A stretch of DNA of 64,000 bases from Falsiroseomonas frigidaquae. Its GTDB lineage: Bacteria > Pseudomonadota > Alphaproteobacteria > Acetobacterales > Acetobacteraceae. Below the pieces are notes generated by a model. That model was not told the DNA's origin, did not search any database, and was given only the letters and a program-made list of their open reading frames with translations. Where the stretch lies: contig NZ_JAAVTX010000001.1 of NCBI RefSeq assembly GCF_012163145.1, positions 903,803 through 967,802 on the forward strand, read 5' to 3'. Both the position numbers and the translations under genes were made by a program. Numbering within the stretch: position 1 is the stretch's first letter; each line of letters begins with the position of its first letter. Positions 1 through 9,619 of this stretch are shown here, in pieces.

Positions 1-237
1 GCGCCTCGGGGGTTGGGCCACGGGGCGAGAGGGCGGAGCCGCTTCCGGCGGCTGCGGCGTGGCGACATGCGAGGCCCAGGGGTCGGACCACGGGTCGGAC
101 CAGGCCTCGCTGCCCGGCTGCGTCTCCGGGCTGGCATCGGCAGGCGGCGGCGGGGCGAAAGCGGGCCCCGGGCCGTGCTGCGTCGCATCCGGCGGCGACG
201 GCGCGGATGCGCGGCGCCCGGCAGAGGCCGTGGGCAT
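1..237 (-). CDS. Pro/Ala-rich protein, N-terminal part (runs off left edge)
   Basis: On the minus strand an open frame begins with ATG at 237-235 and stays open to the window edge, giving 79 residues. The peptide is rich in Pro, Ala and Gly and contains a small internal repeat (WSDPWSDPW) encoded by a 12-bp tandem duplication. Codon third positions are overwhelmingly G or C, as in the neighbouring genes, while the overlapping plus-strand frames give Arg-rich shadow peptides. I do not recognise a family; a low-complexity N-terminus ahead of a domain outside the window is likely. It would be divergent from the gene starting at 512. The start could also be the TTG two codons upstream. Confidence 0.4.
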   Translation of the reverse strand, partial: MPTASAGRRASAPSPPDATQHGPGPAFAPPPPADASPETQPGSEAWSDPWSDPWASHVATPQPPEAAPPSRPVAQPPRR

Positions 238-511
238 CCTCAAGCCAGCAATTCCGAAGCCGCCATCGCCCACATCCGCCTGCCCCCGCAGTTCCCCAAG
301 CAATATCGGCAGCCGTCCCGCCGCGCCAGGGCCGCCTCGCGCCCCACCCACCTGCCGCACGGCCCCACCTGCCGCACGGCCCCACTTGCAGCACGACGCC
401 GGCACGCTTCGCCACCGCAGGGGACCCAGCGCCATCCGGATGACCTTAACCCTGCCGGATCACCTCGCCCCTGGCGGATCGGGCAAGGCCCCGCTACCTG
501 TTGGCGGGACA
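238..511. other. Intergenic region with 17-bp tandem repeat
   Basis: This 274-bp stretch separates the putative left-edge minus gene from the TPR-like gene. Positions 347-363 and 364-380 are two identical 17-bp units (CCCACCTGCCGCACGGC), followed by a degraded third copy at 381-397. Open frames cross it, but the translated peptides have no protein-like character, so I treat it as non-coding promoter-side DNA. Confidence 0.4.
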
Positions 512-2752
512 ATGTCCTCCACCGCCCTGCCAGCCCCGCCCGGCCAGCTCTCTGGACAGCCCCCAGGACAGTTCCTCGGCGGGCTGCCTCCGGCGCAGCG
601 CTTCGGCCTGGCCTTCGGCGCGGCCGTGCTGGCGGCGCTGGCCGCCGCCACGCTGTTGCCGCCCCCCGCCCCGCCGCCGCCGCTGCGTGCTTCGGAACCG
701 CTGCGCCCGGCCGAGGACCGCCTGACCGCCACGCTGGAACGCGCCGCCGCCGCCCGGCCGGATGACCCTGCCGCGCTGCGCCGGCTGGCCGACCACCTGC
801 GCGCCAGCCACCGCCCGGTGCAGCTTGCCGCCGTGCTGGAACGCCTGCACGCGCTGACCGGCGAGCCCGCCACATTGCGGGAGGCGATGCAGCTTCGCGA
901 TGAGCTGGGCGATGCCGCCGCCGCCCGCGCCGGCCTGGAGCGCCTTTCCGCCATCGGCGCGACGATGCAGGCGGAGGCGCTGCGCCTGGCGGCGCTGCGG
1001 ATGGAGGCGGGCGATGCCGCCGGCGCCTTCGCCGGGCTGCTCGCCGCGGTGGGCCGCAGCCCGACCCCGGAGCTCGCGCTGCGCGCCATGCAGGCGGCAG
1101 CCCGGCTGCCCGACCCGGCGATGGCGATGCGACCGCTCGGTGCGCTGCTGGTCCAGGTGGCGCCGGATCTGATGGAGGCGCTGCGCCGCGTGCTGATGGG
1201 CGATGGCCGCCCCGATCTGGCGCTGTTCCTGCTGGAGGGCCTGCCGGCCGAGGACCAGGCCGCCCCCCGCGCCGCCCTGGCGCTGGCGGAGGCCGAGGCA
1301 CGCGCCGGCTGGGCGGGCGGTGCGCTGGCCCGCCTCATGGCGCTGCGCGCGACGGAAGGCCTGCCGCCCGGCGGCGGCGCGCTGCTGATCGATCTCGCCT
1401 TGCGCGAAGGCCAGGTCGAGGAAGCCTTCGCCGTGGCCGCCCTGCTGCCACCGGATGCCTGGCCGCCCGAACTGCCGATGCGGCTGCACGAGGCCGCCCG
1501 CGCGTCGCGCGACCCGGCGCTGTTCCGCCGCATCGACCCGGCCCGCCTGGCGGCCCGCCCGGATGCCGCAGCGGTGGTGGCGCTGGCGCGTGGCGACCGC
1601 GCGGCGGCGCGGCGCTACGCCCAGCAGGCGGTGGAGCAGCCGCCGGCCTCCGTGGAAGGCGCGCGCGGGGTTGCCGCGGTGCTGCGCGAACTGGGCCTCG
1701 ACCAGGCCGCGCATGACCGGCTGCGGCGGGAGGTGCAGGCACCCGAACCCGCGCCGCTGGCGGTCCGCCTGTTCGCCGAGCTCGCCGCCCTGCCCGGCCG
1801 CCGCGCCGCCGCCCTGCCGCTGCTGGAGCGGCTGCGCGCCTCCGGCCCGATCGCCGGCGAGGCCTGGCTGCGCCTGGCGCTGGCCGAGGACCGGTTGGCC
1901 GATGTGACGCGCTTCCTGACCGGCGGCGGCACCGCCTCCGCCGCCGCGCTGGCCGAAACGCTGACCCTGGCGGCGCAGCGCCGCGCCGCGCCGCTGGCGG
2001 ATGCCGCCGCGGCCGCGCTGCGCGCCCTGCCCGGACTGCCGGAGGGCTGGACGGCGGAGGAGGTGGCGGTGACCGCCTCCCTCGCCCGGCCGCTCGGTGC
2101 CGCGGGGCTGACCGGCGCGCTGAACCTGCTGGGCTGGACCGGGGAGGTTGCGGCCGGCGACCGCGTGGTGCGGCTGCTGGCGGCGGCGCCGGAGGTGGCG
2201 GGCGCCGCCGCCTTCCTCGGCGCCGCGCAGCACCCCGCCGTGCCACGCCTGCTGCGCGGGGCGGAGGCGCCGGGCGAGGCCGGCACGGCCCGGCTGGCGC
2301 TGGTTTCCGTGCTGGCGCCCGCCGCCGCGGCGCCGCTGCTGGAACGGCGGGCGGAGACCGAGCCGGCCCGCTTCGGCCCGGCCCTGGTGCTCGCCCGGCT
2401 GCGTGGCGAGGGTGCGGCGGAAGGTGAAGCGGCGCTGCGCGACCTGCTGCCGCGGCTGGACCGGGCGCAGCGCGAGCAGGCGCTGTTCCTGGTGCTCGCC
2501 GCGGCGCCGCAGGATTCGCAGGCCGCGCTGCGACGGCTGGCGGAGGCGACGCTGGGTGCCGGCTGGCAGGCCCGCTACGAGGCGGCGCTGACCCGCCAGG
2601 GCCGCCGCGCCGAATTGCTCGCCGCGCTGCGCACCCGCGCGGCGCTCGCCGATGCGGCGGAGCGGCAGGAGATCGCCGCGCGGATGATCGAGTTGGGCGA
2701 CCCGGACGGTGCCGGCGCGGTGCTGCGGGGCGATGTGGAGGAATTGCGGTGA
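512..2752 (+). CDS. Membrane-anchored TPR/helical-repeat protein
   Basis: A 746-residue protein. An Ala/Leu-rich segment at about residues 30-48 looks like a membrane anchor or uncleaved signal, followed by a proline patch. The rest is almost entirely short Ala/Leu/Arg helices with the LxxLA...AxxRL spacing of TPR-like solenoids. The frame is open upstream to 59, but residues before the ATG at 512 are low-complexity and cross a tandem repeat, so 512 was chosen. No enzymatic motif is visible; a periplasmic or membrane scaffold role is an inference. Its stop overlaps the next gene's start (GTGA), implying translational coupling to the GST. Confidence 0.7.
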   Translation: MSSTALPAPPGQLSGQPPGQFLGGLPPAQRFGLAFGAAVLAALAAATLLPPPAPPPPLRASEPLRPAEDRLTATLERAAAARPDDPAALRRLADHLRASHRPVQLAAVLERLHALTGEPATLREAMQLRDELGDAAAARAGLERLSAIGATMQAEALRLAALRMEAGDAAGAFAGLLAAVGRSPTPELALRAMQAAARLPDPAMAMRPLGALLVQVAPDLMEALRRVLMGDGRPDLALFLLEGLPAEDQAAPRAALALAEAEARAGWAGGALARLMALRATEGLPPGGGALLIDLALREGQVEEAFAVAALLPPDAWPPELPMRLHEAARASRDPALFRRIDPARLAARPDAAAVVALARGDRAAARRYAQQAVEQPPASVEGARGVAAVLRELGLDQAAHDRLRREVQAPEPAPLAVRLFAELAALPGRRAAALPLLERLRASGPIAGEAWLRLALAEDRLADVTRFLTGGGTASAAALAETLTLAAQRRAAPLADAAAAALRALPGLPEGWTAEEVAVTASLARPLGAAGLTGALNLLGWTGEVAAGDRVVRLLAAAPEVAGAAAFLGAAQHPAVPRLLRGAEAPGEAGTARLALVSVLAPAAAAPLLERRAETEPARFGPALVLARLRGEGAAEGEAALRDLLPRLDRAQREQALFLVLAAAPQDSQAALRRLAEATLGAGWQARYEAALTRQGRRAELLAALRTRAALADAAERQEIAARMIELGDPDGAGAVLRGDVEELR

Positions 2753-3441
2753 CGCTGCGGATGTACGATTTGGCCGGTGCCGACCCGGCGCGGCGCTTCA
2801 GCCCCTATTGCTGGCGCACGAAGATGGCGCTGGCGATGAAGGGGCTGCCGGTGGAAACCATCGCCTGGCGCTTCACGGAAAAGCAGGTGCTGGGCGCGCT
2901 CGGCTGCGACAAGGTGCCGGTGCTGGTCGATGGCGACCGCGTGGTGACCGATAGCTGGGCGATCGCCGAATATCTGGAGGAAACCTACCCCGACCGCCCC
3001 AGCCTGTTCGGCGGCCCCGGCGGGCATGCGCTGGCCCGCTTCATCAATGCCTGGACCGATGCGGTGCTGCATGCCGGGCTGGTGCGGATGGTGGTGGCCG
3101 ACATCGCCAAGGTGCTCGCCCCCGAGGATGCCGGCTACTTCCGGCAGAGCCGGGAGGCCCGCTTCGGCATGCCGCTGGAGGCCGTGCAGGCGGACCGGGA
3201 GGCGAAGCTGGAGGGCTTCCGCCAGAGCCTGCACCCGCTGCGGATGGTGCTGCGGACGCAGCCCTTCCTGGGTGGCGCGGCACCGCTGTATGCGGACGCC
3301 ATCGTCTTCGGCGGCTTCCAATGGGCGCGCTGCGTCAGCCCCTTCCGGCTGCTGGCGGCGGACGACCAGGTGGAGGCCTGGCGGCAGCGGATGCTGGACC
3401 TGCATGGCGGCCTGGCCCGCGCCGCGATCGGCTTCGACTGA
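2749..3441 (+). CDS. Glutathione S-transferase family protein, LigE-like
   Basis: A 230-residue GST-fold protein. The N-terminal thioredoxin-like domain carries SPYCWRTK at residues 18-25, a cis-Pro VPVL segment, and a D-S-W-x-IAEYLEETYPDRP motif. That combination closely resembles the LigE/beta-etherase branch of GSTs, which cleave aryl ethers with glutathione, rather than classical detoxifying GSTs. The C-terminal part is all-helical. Start is GTG at 2749, overlapping the upstream stop by four bases; an in-frame ATG exists at 2761. No lignin-degradation genes are nearby, so the substrate is unknown. Confidence 0.85.
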   Translation: MTLRMYDLAGADPARRFSPYCWRTKMALAMKGLPVETIAWRFTEKQVLGALGCDKVPVLVDGDRVVTDSWAIAEYLEETYPDRPSLFGGPGGHALARFINAWTDAVLHAGLVRMVVADIAKVLAPEDAGYFRQSREARFGMPLEAVQADREAKLEGFRQSLHPLRMVLRTQPFLGGAAPLYADAIVFGGFQWARCVSPFRLLAADDQVEAWRQRMLDLHGGLARAAIGFD

Positions 3442-3539
3442 GGCGCGATCCCGCTGGCAAGTGCCGCCGCGCTGTGGCCTGATGCCGCACCCGCCATTCC
3501 GGCCGAGAGCGGCATGGCGGCGGCGGAGACGATCAGTCC

Positions 3540-4091
3540 ATGCTGAACAAGACGATGCTGGCGGGCGCGGCCGCGCTCGCCCTTCTTGCGGTCGGAATTC
3601 CGGCCGGTGCGCAGCCCCGCGCGCCCTACACCACCGGCCCGCACAACATCACCCTGCCGAGCGACTGGGAGCAGCGCTTCATCCGCTACGCCACGGTGGA
3701 CAAGGCGGACCGCAAGATCATCCGGCACCTGTACGTCAACCCGGAAGCCTTCGCCGCCGCCCGCGCCGGCCAGCCCCTGCCCCATGGCAGCCTGATCATC
3801 ATGGCCGATACGCGCGCGCGGCTGGATGCGGCGGGCAACCCGCTGCTGGACCAGCAGGGCCGCTTCATCGCCGCGCCCGGCTGGATCGCGCTGGCGGCGC
3901 AGGAGAAGCAGCCGGGCTGGGGCGAGGGCTATCCGCCGGAGCTGCGCAATGGCGAATGGGAATACGCCGCCTTCACCGGCACCGGTGAACGGCGCAACGT
4001 GTCGTTGAACGGCTGCTTCACCTGTCACATCAACACCCGGGCGCAGCAGGATTTCGCCTTCAACTTCTGGGACTACGTACAGACCCGATGA
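3540..4091 (+). CDS. Cytochrome P460 family protein
   Basis: A 183-residue exported protein with a clear signal peptide (residues 1-25, cleavage after GAQ). The haem-binding CxxCH motif is near the C-terminus at residues 159-163, the position typical of the cytochrome P460 family. That family includes periplasmic mono-haem enzymes oxidising hydroxylamine and related nitrogen compounds, and many members have other or unknown roles. The body shows the family's W-x-x-RF-x-RYATV start and the GEW-E-YA-AF strand before the haem site. The stop overlaps the next gene (ATGA). Physiological substrate is not deducible. Confidence 0.85.
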   Translation: MLNKTMLAGAAALALLAVGIPAGAQPRAPYTTGPHNITLPSDWEQRFIRYATVDKADRKIIRHLYVNPEAFAAARAGQPLPHGSLIIMADTRARLDAAGNPLLDQQGRFIAAPGWIALAAQEKQPGWGEGYPPELRNGEWEYAAFTGTGERRNVSLNGCFTCHINTRAQQDFAFNFWDYVQTR

Positions 4092-4744
4092 CCTTCTCGC
4101 TGATCGGCCGGTGCGCGCGCACCGGCCAGTTCGGGGCCGCGGCCACCACCTCCTCCCTCGCCGTGGGCGCACGGGTCCATGCCGTGGCGCCCGGAATCGG
4201 CGCAGTGCTGACGCAGCATCGCACCGACCCGCGGCTCGGCCCGCGCGGCATAGGGCTGCTGCGCTCCGGCTGCTCGGCCTCCGAGACGGTGGCCGCCCTG
4301 GTTGCCTCCACCCCGGATCATGGCTGGCGGCAATTGGCGGCGATCGATGCGGCGGGGCGGACGGCGCATTTCCACGGCGCGCGGGTGAAGCCCGAACATG
4401 GCGCGGCGCATGGCACGGATGTGGTGGCGATCGGCAACATCCTCTCCAGCGCCCAGGTGCCGGATGCGATGGTGAAGGGCTTCCTGGCGAATCCGGAGCT
4501 GCCGCTGGCCGAGCGCCTGGTGCGCGGGCTGGAGGCCGGGGAGGCCGCCGGCGGCGAGCATGGCGATGTGCGCTCCGCCAGCCTGCTGGTGTTCGGCGCG
4601 CATGATTTCGCGCTGGTCGATCTGCGCGCCGATGGCCATGCCCGGCCGATCCCGGCGCTGCGCGCGCTGTGGGAGGAATACGCGCCGCTGGTCGATGCCT
4701 ATGTGGTGCGCGTGCTGAACCCCGACGACGCCATCGCTCTCTGA
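4088..4744 (+). CDS. DUF1028 domain-containing protein
   Basis: A 218-residue protein beginning MTFSLIGRCARTGQFG, the hallmark of the DUF1028 family, which has an Ntn-hydrolase-like fold and no established function. The family often lies beside amidohydrolases and peptidases. Here it overlaps the P460 gene by four bases and is followed 25 bp later by an M20 amidohydrolase, so the three probably form one transcript. DUF1028 neighbours of peptidases have been suggested to act on small amides, but that is not shown here. Confidence 0.9.
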   Translation: MTFSLIGRCARTGQFGAAATTSSLAVGARVHAVAPGIGAVLTQHRTDPRLGPRGIGLLRSGCSASETVAALVASTPDHGWRQLAAIDAAGRTAHFHGARVKPEHGAAHGTDVVAIGNILSSAQVPDAMVKGFLANPELPLAERLVRGLEAGEAAGGEHGDVRSASLLVFGAHDFALVDLRADGHARPIPALRALWEEYAPLVDAYVVRVLNPDDAIAL

Positions 4745-4769
4745 ACTCCTGCTGGAAGGTCTCGAAAGA

Positions 4770-5945
4770 ATGCCGATCAACAACCGGATCGCCGCGATGC
4801 AGCCCGAGATGGAGGTGTGGCGCCGCGACCTGCACATGCATCCGGAGCTGCGCTTCCAGGAACACCGCACCGCCGCCCAGGTGGCGAAGCTGCTGGCTGG
4901 TTGGGGCATTGAGGTGCACACCAATATCGCCACCACCGGCGTGGTCGGCGTGCTGCGTGGCAATGGCGGTGGCAGCCGTAGCATCGGCCTGCGCGCGGAC
5001 ATGGACGCGCTGCCGATGACGGAGGCCACCGGCCTGCCCCATGCGTCGCAGACCCCCGGGGTGATGCATGCCTGCGGCCATGACGGCCACACCACCATGC
5101 TGCTCGGCGCCGCCAAGTACCTGGCGGAGACGCGCAACTTCGACGGCACCGTGCATTTCATCTTCCAGCCCGCCGAGGAAGGCGGCGCCGGGGCCAAGGT
5201 GATGATGGAGGAGGGCCTGTTCACGCGCTTCCCCTGCGACAGCGTCTACGGCATGCACAACGACCCGTCCCTGCCGATCGGCGAGGCGGATATCCGCGAC
5301 GACGTGATGATGGCCGCCGCCGATGGCTTCACCATCACGGTGCGCGGCAAGGGCGGCCACGCGGCGCGGCCGCATGGCGGCATCGACCCCGTCGTGGTCG
5401 GCGCGCAGATCGTCATGGCGCTGCAGACCATCGTGGCGCGGCGCGTGGATCCGCTGGAATCGGCGGTGATCTCCACCACGCAGTTCCATGCCGGCACCGC
5501 CAGCAACGTGATCCCCGACGAGGCGATGCTGAACGGCACGGTGCGCACGCTGAACCCCGCCGTGCGGGACCTGGTCGAGGCGACCATGCGCCGCGTGGTG
5601 GAGGCGACGGCGGCAGCCCATGACGCGGTGGCGGAAATCACCTACCAGCGCGGCTACCCGCCCACCGTCAATCATGCGGAGAATGCCAGGCTCGCCGCGC
5701 GGATCTGCGCCGGCATACTGGGCGAGGGCAAGGTCCGCCGCGACATGCCGCCGGTGATGGGCGCGGAGGATTTCTCCTACATGCTGCTGGAGAAGCCGGG
5801 CGCCTATATCAAGCTCGGCCAGGGCGCCGGCGCCAAGGGCAGCGCGCCGGTGCATACGGTGCAGTACGACTTCAACGACGACCTGCTGCCGATCGGCGCC
5901 AGCTTCTTCGCCGGCATCGTGGAGCAGGAGCTGAAGCGAGGGTAG
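4770..5945 (+). CDS. M20 family amidohydrolase (hippurate hydrolase-like)
   Basis: A 391-residue metallohydrolase. Family motifs are all present: HMHPE at 22-26, RADMDALP at 75-82, ACGHDGH at 101-107 with metal ligands, and PAEEGG at 134-139 with the catalytic/metal-binding glutamates. The H-rich dimerisation insert (GKGGHAARPHGG) follows. Length and motifs fit the M20D group, which cleaves N-acyl-amino acids such as hippurate or indole-acetyl-amino acids. Third gene of a likely operon with P460 and DUF1028. Exact substrate unknown. Confidence 0.92.
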   Translation: MPINNRIAAMQPEMEVWRRDLHMHPELRFQEHRTAAQVAKLLAGWGIEVHTNIATTGVVGVLRGNGGGSRSIGLRADMDALPMTEATGLPHASQTPGVMHACGHDGHTTMLLGAAKYLAETRNFDGTVHFIFQPAEEGGAGAKVMMEEGLFTRFPCDSVYGMHNDPSLPIGEADIRDDVMMAAADGFTITVRGKGGHAARPHGGIDPVVVGAQIVMALQTIVARRVDPLESAVISTTQFHAGTASNVIPDEAMLNGTVRTLNPAVRDLVEATMRRVVEATAAAHDAVAEITYQRGYPPTVNHAENARLAARICAGILGEGKVRRDMPPVMGAEDFSYMLLEKPGAYIKLGQGAGAKGSAPVHTVQYDFNDDLLPIGASFFAGIVEQELKRG

Positions 5946-5982
5946 GACGGCGACAGCCCCCCACCCCCGACCAGCCTCCGGT

Positions 5983-6016
5983 GTTGCGGCAGCGCCGCAA
6001 CCCCCGCCGGCGGGGG
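5983..6016. terminator. Convergent terminator hairpins
   Basis: Between convergent genes lie a hairpin with 8-bp arms GTTGCGGC/GCCGCAAC and a 3-nt loop (5983-6001), then a perfect 16-bp palindrome (6001-6016, CCCCCGCCGGCGGGGG). Symmetry and location suggest bidirectional termination. There is no clear U-tract, so confidence is moderate. Confidence 0.5.
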
Positions 6017-6031
6017 AGGGAGAGGCGGGCC

Positions 6032-6571
6032 TTACGCGGCGCGCAGGTGTTCCTGCAGGCGCGGCATCAGCTCCACCAGGTTGCAGGGGCGGAAGCGGGC
6101 ATCAAGCTGGTGCACCAGGATGTCGTCCCAGGCATCCTTGCAGGCGCCGGTGCTACCCGGCAGCGCGAACAGGTAGGTGCCGCCCGCCACCCCGCCGATG
6201 GCGCGGGACTGGATGGTGGAGGTGCCGATCTTCGCATAGCTCAGCATGCGGAACAGCTCGCCGAAGCCGGTGATCTCCTTCTCCAGCACCCGGGCGAAGG
6301 CCTCCGGCGTCACGTCCCGGCCGGTGATGCCGGTGCCGCCGGTGGTGATGACGCAATCCACCTGCGGATCGGCGATCCAGGCGCGGAGCTGCGCCTCGAT
6401 CAGCGCGGCCTCGTCGCGCAGGATCTCCCGCGCCGCCAGCTCATGCCCCGCCGCCGCGATGCGTCCCACCAGGGTATCGCCCGACCGGTCCGAGGCCAGG
6501 TCGCGGGTGTCGGAGACGGTGAGCACCGCGATCCGCACCGGGACAAACTTTCTCGACTCATCGATCGGCAT
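6032..6571 (-). CDS. moaB: Molybdenum cofactor biosynthesis protein MoaB
   Basis: A 179-residue MoCF-fold protein. The family signature [11 protein letters not shown] is at residues 76-86, and the LPGS loop at about 137-140 lines the molybdopterin site. In Moco synthesis MoaB/MogA-type proteins adenylate molybdopterin before molybdate insertion. Length and N-terminus (ending in [11 protein letters not shown]) match bacterial MoaB. It is the last gene of a minus-strand series after slt and a uracil-DNA glycosylase. A Moco-dependent xanthine dehydrogenase operon lies about 18 kb away, a possible client. Confidence 0.93.
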   Translation of the reverse strand: MPIDESRKFVPVRIAVLTVSDTRDLASDRSGDTLVGRIAAAGHELAAREILRDEAALIEAQLRAWIADPQVDCVITTGGTGITGRDVTPEAFARVLEKEITGFGELFRMLSYAKIGTSTIQSRAIGGVAGGTYLFALPGSTGACKDAWDDILVHQLDARFRPCNLVELMPRLQEHLRAA

Positions 6572-6620
6572 GGGCCGCGTCTTTCTGCTGCAACGGTGCA
6601 GAGATAGGCGCGGCAGAGCC

Positions 6621-8390
6621 TCAGCGCGAGATCAGCATGGCGGCGACGGCGGGCGCGCCCTGGAATTGCGGGAAGCGCCCGGTGGCCAGCGCATCCAGGG
6701 ATGGCGAGGGCAGGCCAAGCCGCGCGGCATAGATCCAGGAATAGGCCAGCACCCGCTGCACGAAGGCGCGGGTTTCCCCGACCGGGATGCTCTCGATGAA
6801 CAGGAAGGGGTCGGACCGGTGCCGCACCGCGGGCAGCCAGCGGGACAGGTTGCCGGGGCCGTTGTTGTAGGCAGCCAGCAGGCGGATCAGGTCGCCATCC
6901 ACCTGTCCCGTCTGGGCCAGGTAATGGACGTAGCGCTGCCCCACCTCCAGCGAGAAGCCGGGGTCGTGCAGCCGGGCGACATTGGCGCCGCGCAGGCTGC
7001 TGTCGCCGGTCACGTAGCTGGCGGTGGCCGGCATGATCTGCAGAATGCCGCGCGCCCCGGCCGGGGAGATGGCGGCCGGGTTGAAGTTGGATTCCTGCCG
7101 GGCCAGCGCATAGACCAGCGCCGGGTCCATGCGGAAGCCGTGCATCGGCTCCAGCCGCGGCAGCGGGAAGCGGGCGAAGTCGCGCGGCCTTCCATCGGCG
7201 GATTGCGACAGCGCGGCGAGCTGGGACGCCAGTTCCGGCATGTTGGCCTGGGTCGCCACCAGCAGCATCGCCCGCACCACGCCGGCATTGCCCTGCACGC
7301 GCGGCCACAGCGCCCGCAGCTCGGCCTCGGCCCGGCTGTTCTGGCCGATCTGCAGCAGTGCCAGGGCGCGCCAGCCGCCGGCGGTCTCGGCGATGGCGGC
7401 GGCCTCGTTCTCCCCGGCCACCTCGCGCTGCCAGGCGAAACCCATGGGCAGGCCGAGGGCGCGGCGGGCGACCAGGCCGTAGAAGGTGCGCGGTTCCTGC
7501 GCCGCCTGCATCATCCACGGCACATAGGCCTGGGGCCGGCGGGCGCGTACCGCGGCGCGGGCGGTCCAGAAGGCGGCGGCGGCGCGGGTGGCCGGGGCTG
7601 CGATCTCGGATCGCGCGGCGTGCTCGAAATAGGCCAGCGCCGCTTCCGGGCGGTTCAGCGCCCAGGCGGCGAGGCCGGCGATATAGCCGGGGAAGGCGCT
7701 GCCACCGGAATGCCGCGCAGCCTCGGCGGCGATCCGGAAGGCGTCCTCGTCCTTGCCCTGCTGCAGCAGGATCTGCGCCACCTCCGCTTTCAGCAGCGCC
7801 TCATAGGCGTCGCTGGCGCGGCTGCGGGCGATATTGGCCAATGCGCCGGCGATGTCGCCATCCCGCGCCCGTTCGCGCACCGTGCGGTCCAGCGGGGCGT
7901 AGCGGATGATCCGGCGGGCGGTGGGCTCGCGTTCCTCCGGCACCACCTCGGTGCTGTCGGACAGCATCTCCAGCGCCGGGGCGGCGGGCAGCGCCATGCC
8001 GGGGGGTGCGCGGCGGGCCAGGATGGCGTGGATGGCGGGGGCGTCGGGGTGGTCGCTGAAATCGGTCAGCCAGGCGACCACTTCCGGCAGTGGCGGCGAT
8101 ACGCCGGCCTTCAGCCAGCGATCGGCCAGCACATGGCCGACCAGCCTGCGGTCCTGCAGCCGCTCCATCTCCCGCGTCGCCTGCGCGGTCTCGCCCTGGG
8201 CATGGAGCGCGAAGATATGGCGAAGGCGCGCCGCATCCGACGGCGCTAGGGGTTGCGGGAACCCGGCGTCCCGGCCCTGCGCCGCAGGGTTCGGAACACT
8301 GAAGGCGGCCTGTTCGACCCGTTGCGCGACGGCAGGGACCTGAGCCCCCAGCGTCAATGTCGCCCCCAGCAGCAGGGCCCGCGCGATCAT
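6621..8390 (-). CDS. slt: Soluble lytic murein transglycosylase (Slt family)
   Basis: A 589-residue periplasmic enzyme that cleaves peptidoglycan to 1,6-anhydromuropeptides. The ATG at 8390 directly precedes a typical signal peptide ending in VAQ; an ATG 18 codons upstream (8444) is possible but less natural. The middle is the Slt superhelical U-domain of Ala-rich helices. The C-terminal lysozyme-like domain has the catalytic Glu in ARQESNFNP, then [13 protein letters not shown] and the AAYNNGPGN motif. It sits between moaB and the uracil-DNA glycosylase, an arrangement I recall from related Rhodospirillales. Confidence 0.93.
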   Translation of the reverse strand: MIARALLLGATLTLGAQVPAVAQRVEQAAFSVPNPAAQGRDAGFPQPLAPSDAARLRHIFALHAQGETAQATREMERLQDRRLVGHVLADRWLKAGVSPPLPEVVAWLTDFSDHPDAPAIHAILARRAPPGMALPAAPALEMLSDSTEVVPEEREPTARRIIRYAPLDRTVRERARDGDIAGALANIARSRASDAYEALLKAEVAQILLQQGKDEDAFRIAAEAARHSGGSAFPGYIAGLAAWALNRPEAALAYFEHAARSEIAAPATRAAAAFWTARAAVRARRPQAYVPWMMQAAQEPRTFYGLVARRALGLPMGFAWQREVAGENEAAAIAETAGGWRALALLQIGQNSRAEAELRALWPRVQGNAGVVRAMLLVATQANMPELASQLAALSQSADGRPRDFARFPLPRLEPMHGFRMDPALVYALARQESNFNPAAISPAGARGILQIMPATASYVTGDSSLRGANVARLHDPGFSLEVGQRYVHYLAQTGQVDGDLIRLLAAYNNGPGNLSRWLPAVRHRSDPFLFIESIPVGETRAFVQRVLAYSWIYAARLGLPSPSLDALATGRFPQFQGAPAVAAMLISR

Positions 8391-8567
8391 GCGAAGGTGA
8401 TCCGCCGGCGGGGAACGCCGGGCCATTTGGCAGAACGCTTGCATGGCGCCCCACCCCTACCGGCCGGGCTAAGCCCCTGGCAACCCTATATTCGATCTGC
8501 CGTTTACGGTTTTGAGACGGCTTTCACGGAATCAATCCTTTACCGGATTAAGCTGCGGCGGATTTTT

Positions 8568-9374
8568 TCAGCCCGGCTGCGTCTCGCCATCCAGTGTGCG
8601 CCGCAACAAGACCAAGTCCATCCAGGCTTCCCGCTTCGCCGCCGGGCTTCGCAGAAGGTAGGCGGGGTGCAGGGTGGGCAGCGCCGGGATGCTGCCCTCC
8701 GGCATCGCCACGCTATGCCAGCGGCCGCGCAGCCGCGTGATGCCGTCCTTTGCCCGCAGCAGGGATTTGGCCGGCGTGCCGCCCAGCAGAACGATGTGGC
8801 GCGGCCGCACCAGGGCGATGTGGCGCAGCAGGAAAGGCAGGAACAGCGCCACCTCGCCATCCGTCGGCGTGCGGTTGCCGGGCGGGCGCCAGGGCAGGAT
8901 GTTGGTCAGGTAGAAGTTCTTTGTCCGGTCCAGGCCGATGCTCGCCATCATCCGGTCCAGCAATTGGCCGGAGACGCCGACGAAGGGGCGGCCGAGCCGG
9001 TCCTCATCCGCGCCCGGCGCCTCGCCGATCATCATCAGGCCGGATTCCGGCACGCCATCACCGAAGACCAGGTTGGTGGCGGTATCGCGCAGCGGGCTGT
9101 CGGTTTCCGCGATCGCGGCGCGCAATGCCTCCAGGCTGCCGGCTTGCGCGGCGCGGCCGGTGGCGAGCGCGGCAGGAGTCGGGATGGCCGGCAGGATCGC
9201 GGGCGTGGGTGGCGGCCGTACCGGAGCCTGCAGCGGTTCCGGCGCGGCATCCGGCTGCGGAGCGGCCGGCGCGGCGAAGCGGTCCAGCGGCGCCGCATCC
9301 AGCGCCTCATCCACCCCCCAATCGATCTGCAGCCGCAGCGCGGCCAGCAGCTCCTCGCGCAATCCTGCCTGCAT
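8568..9374 (-). CDS. Uracil-DNA glycosylase, family 4-like, lacking Fe-S cysteines
   Basis: A 268-residue protein with family 4 UDG motifs: [17 protein letters not shown] (active site), the [14 protein letters not shown] region, LLGGTPAK, and LHPAYLL with the catalytic-loop His. The enzyme removes uracil from DNA in base excision repair. The first roughly 80 residues are a Pro/Ala-rich linker. Oddly the whole protein contains no cysteine, although family 4 enzymes normally bind a 4Fe-4S cluster with four Cys; Ser and Leu occupy two of the expected places. Start chosen at ATG 9374; a TTG at 9410 would add 12 residues. Divergent from the ETF-QO gene. Confidence 0.88.
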   Translation of the reverse strand: MQAGLREELLAALRLQIDWGVDEALDAAPLDRFAAPAAPQPDAAPEPLQAPVRPPPTPAILPAIPTPAALATGRAAQAGSLEALRAAIAETDSPLRDTATNLVFGDGVPESGLMMIGEAPGADEDRLGRPFVGVSGQLLDRMMASIGLDRTKNFYLTNILPWRPPGNRTPTDGEVALFLPFLLRHIALVRPRHIVLLGGTPAKSLLRAKDGITRLRGRWHSVAMPEGSIPALPTLHPAYLLRSPAAKREAWMDLVLLRRTLDGETQPG

Positions 9375-9619
9375 GGGTGTGATATCGGGCCGCTTCGGGG
9401 TTCCGCGCAATGGGTGGCGACGCTACATCCCTGGCAGACCATTCGAGAACACCAGCGGGTCGGTTTCGCTGGGCTTTTCCGCCCCTGGAGCGTTCCCAGG
9501 CTTGCCGGTGCAACCAGCATCGGCCGCGCCCGGCTCCTTCCCAGGACGAAAGATCCCGCGCGAATCCCAGCCGCCGGCGTTGCCGGATGGTCTCTCAGCA
9601 GAACGCCGGAGGAACAGTG

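Noticed and set aside
3135-5855. Minus-strand open frame of about 906 codons
   Set aside because: Runs antisense through the GST, P460, DUF1028 and M20 genes, each with clear family motifs; His/Arg-rich shadow typical of GC-rich DNA.
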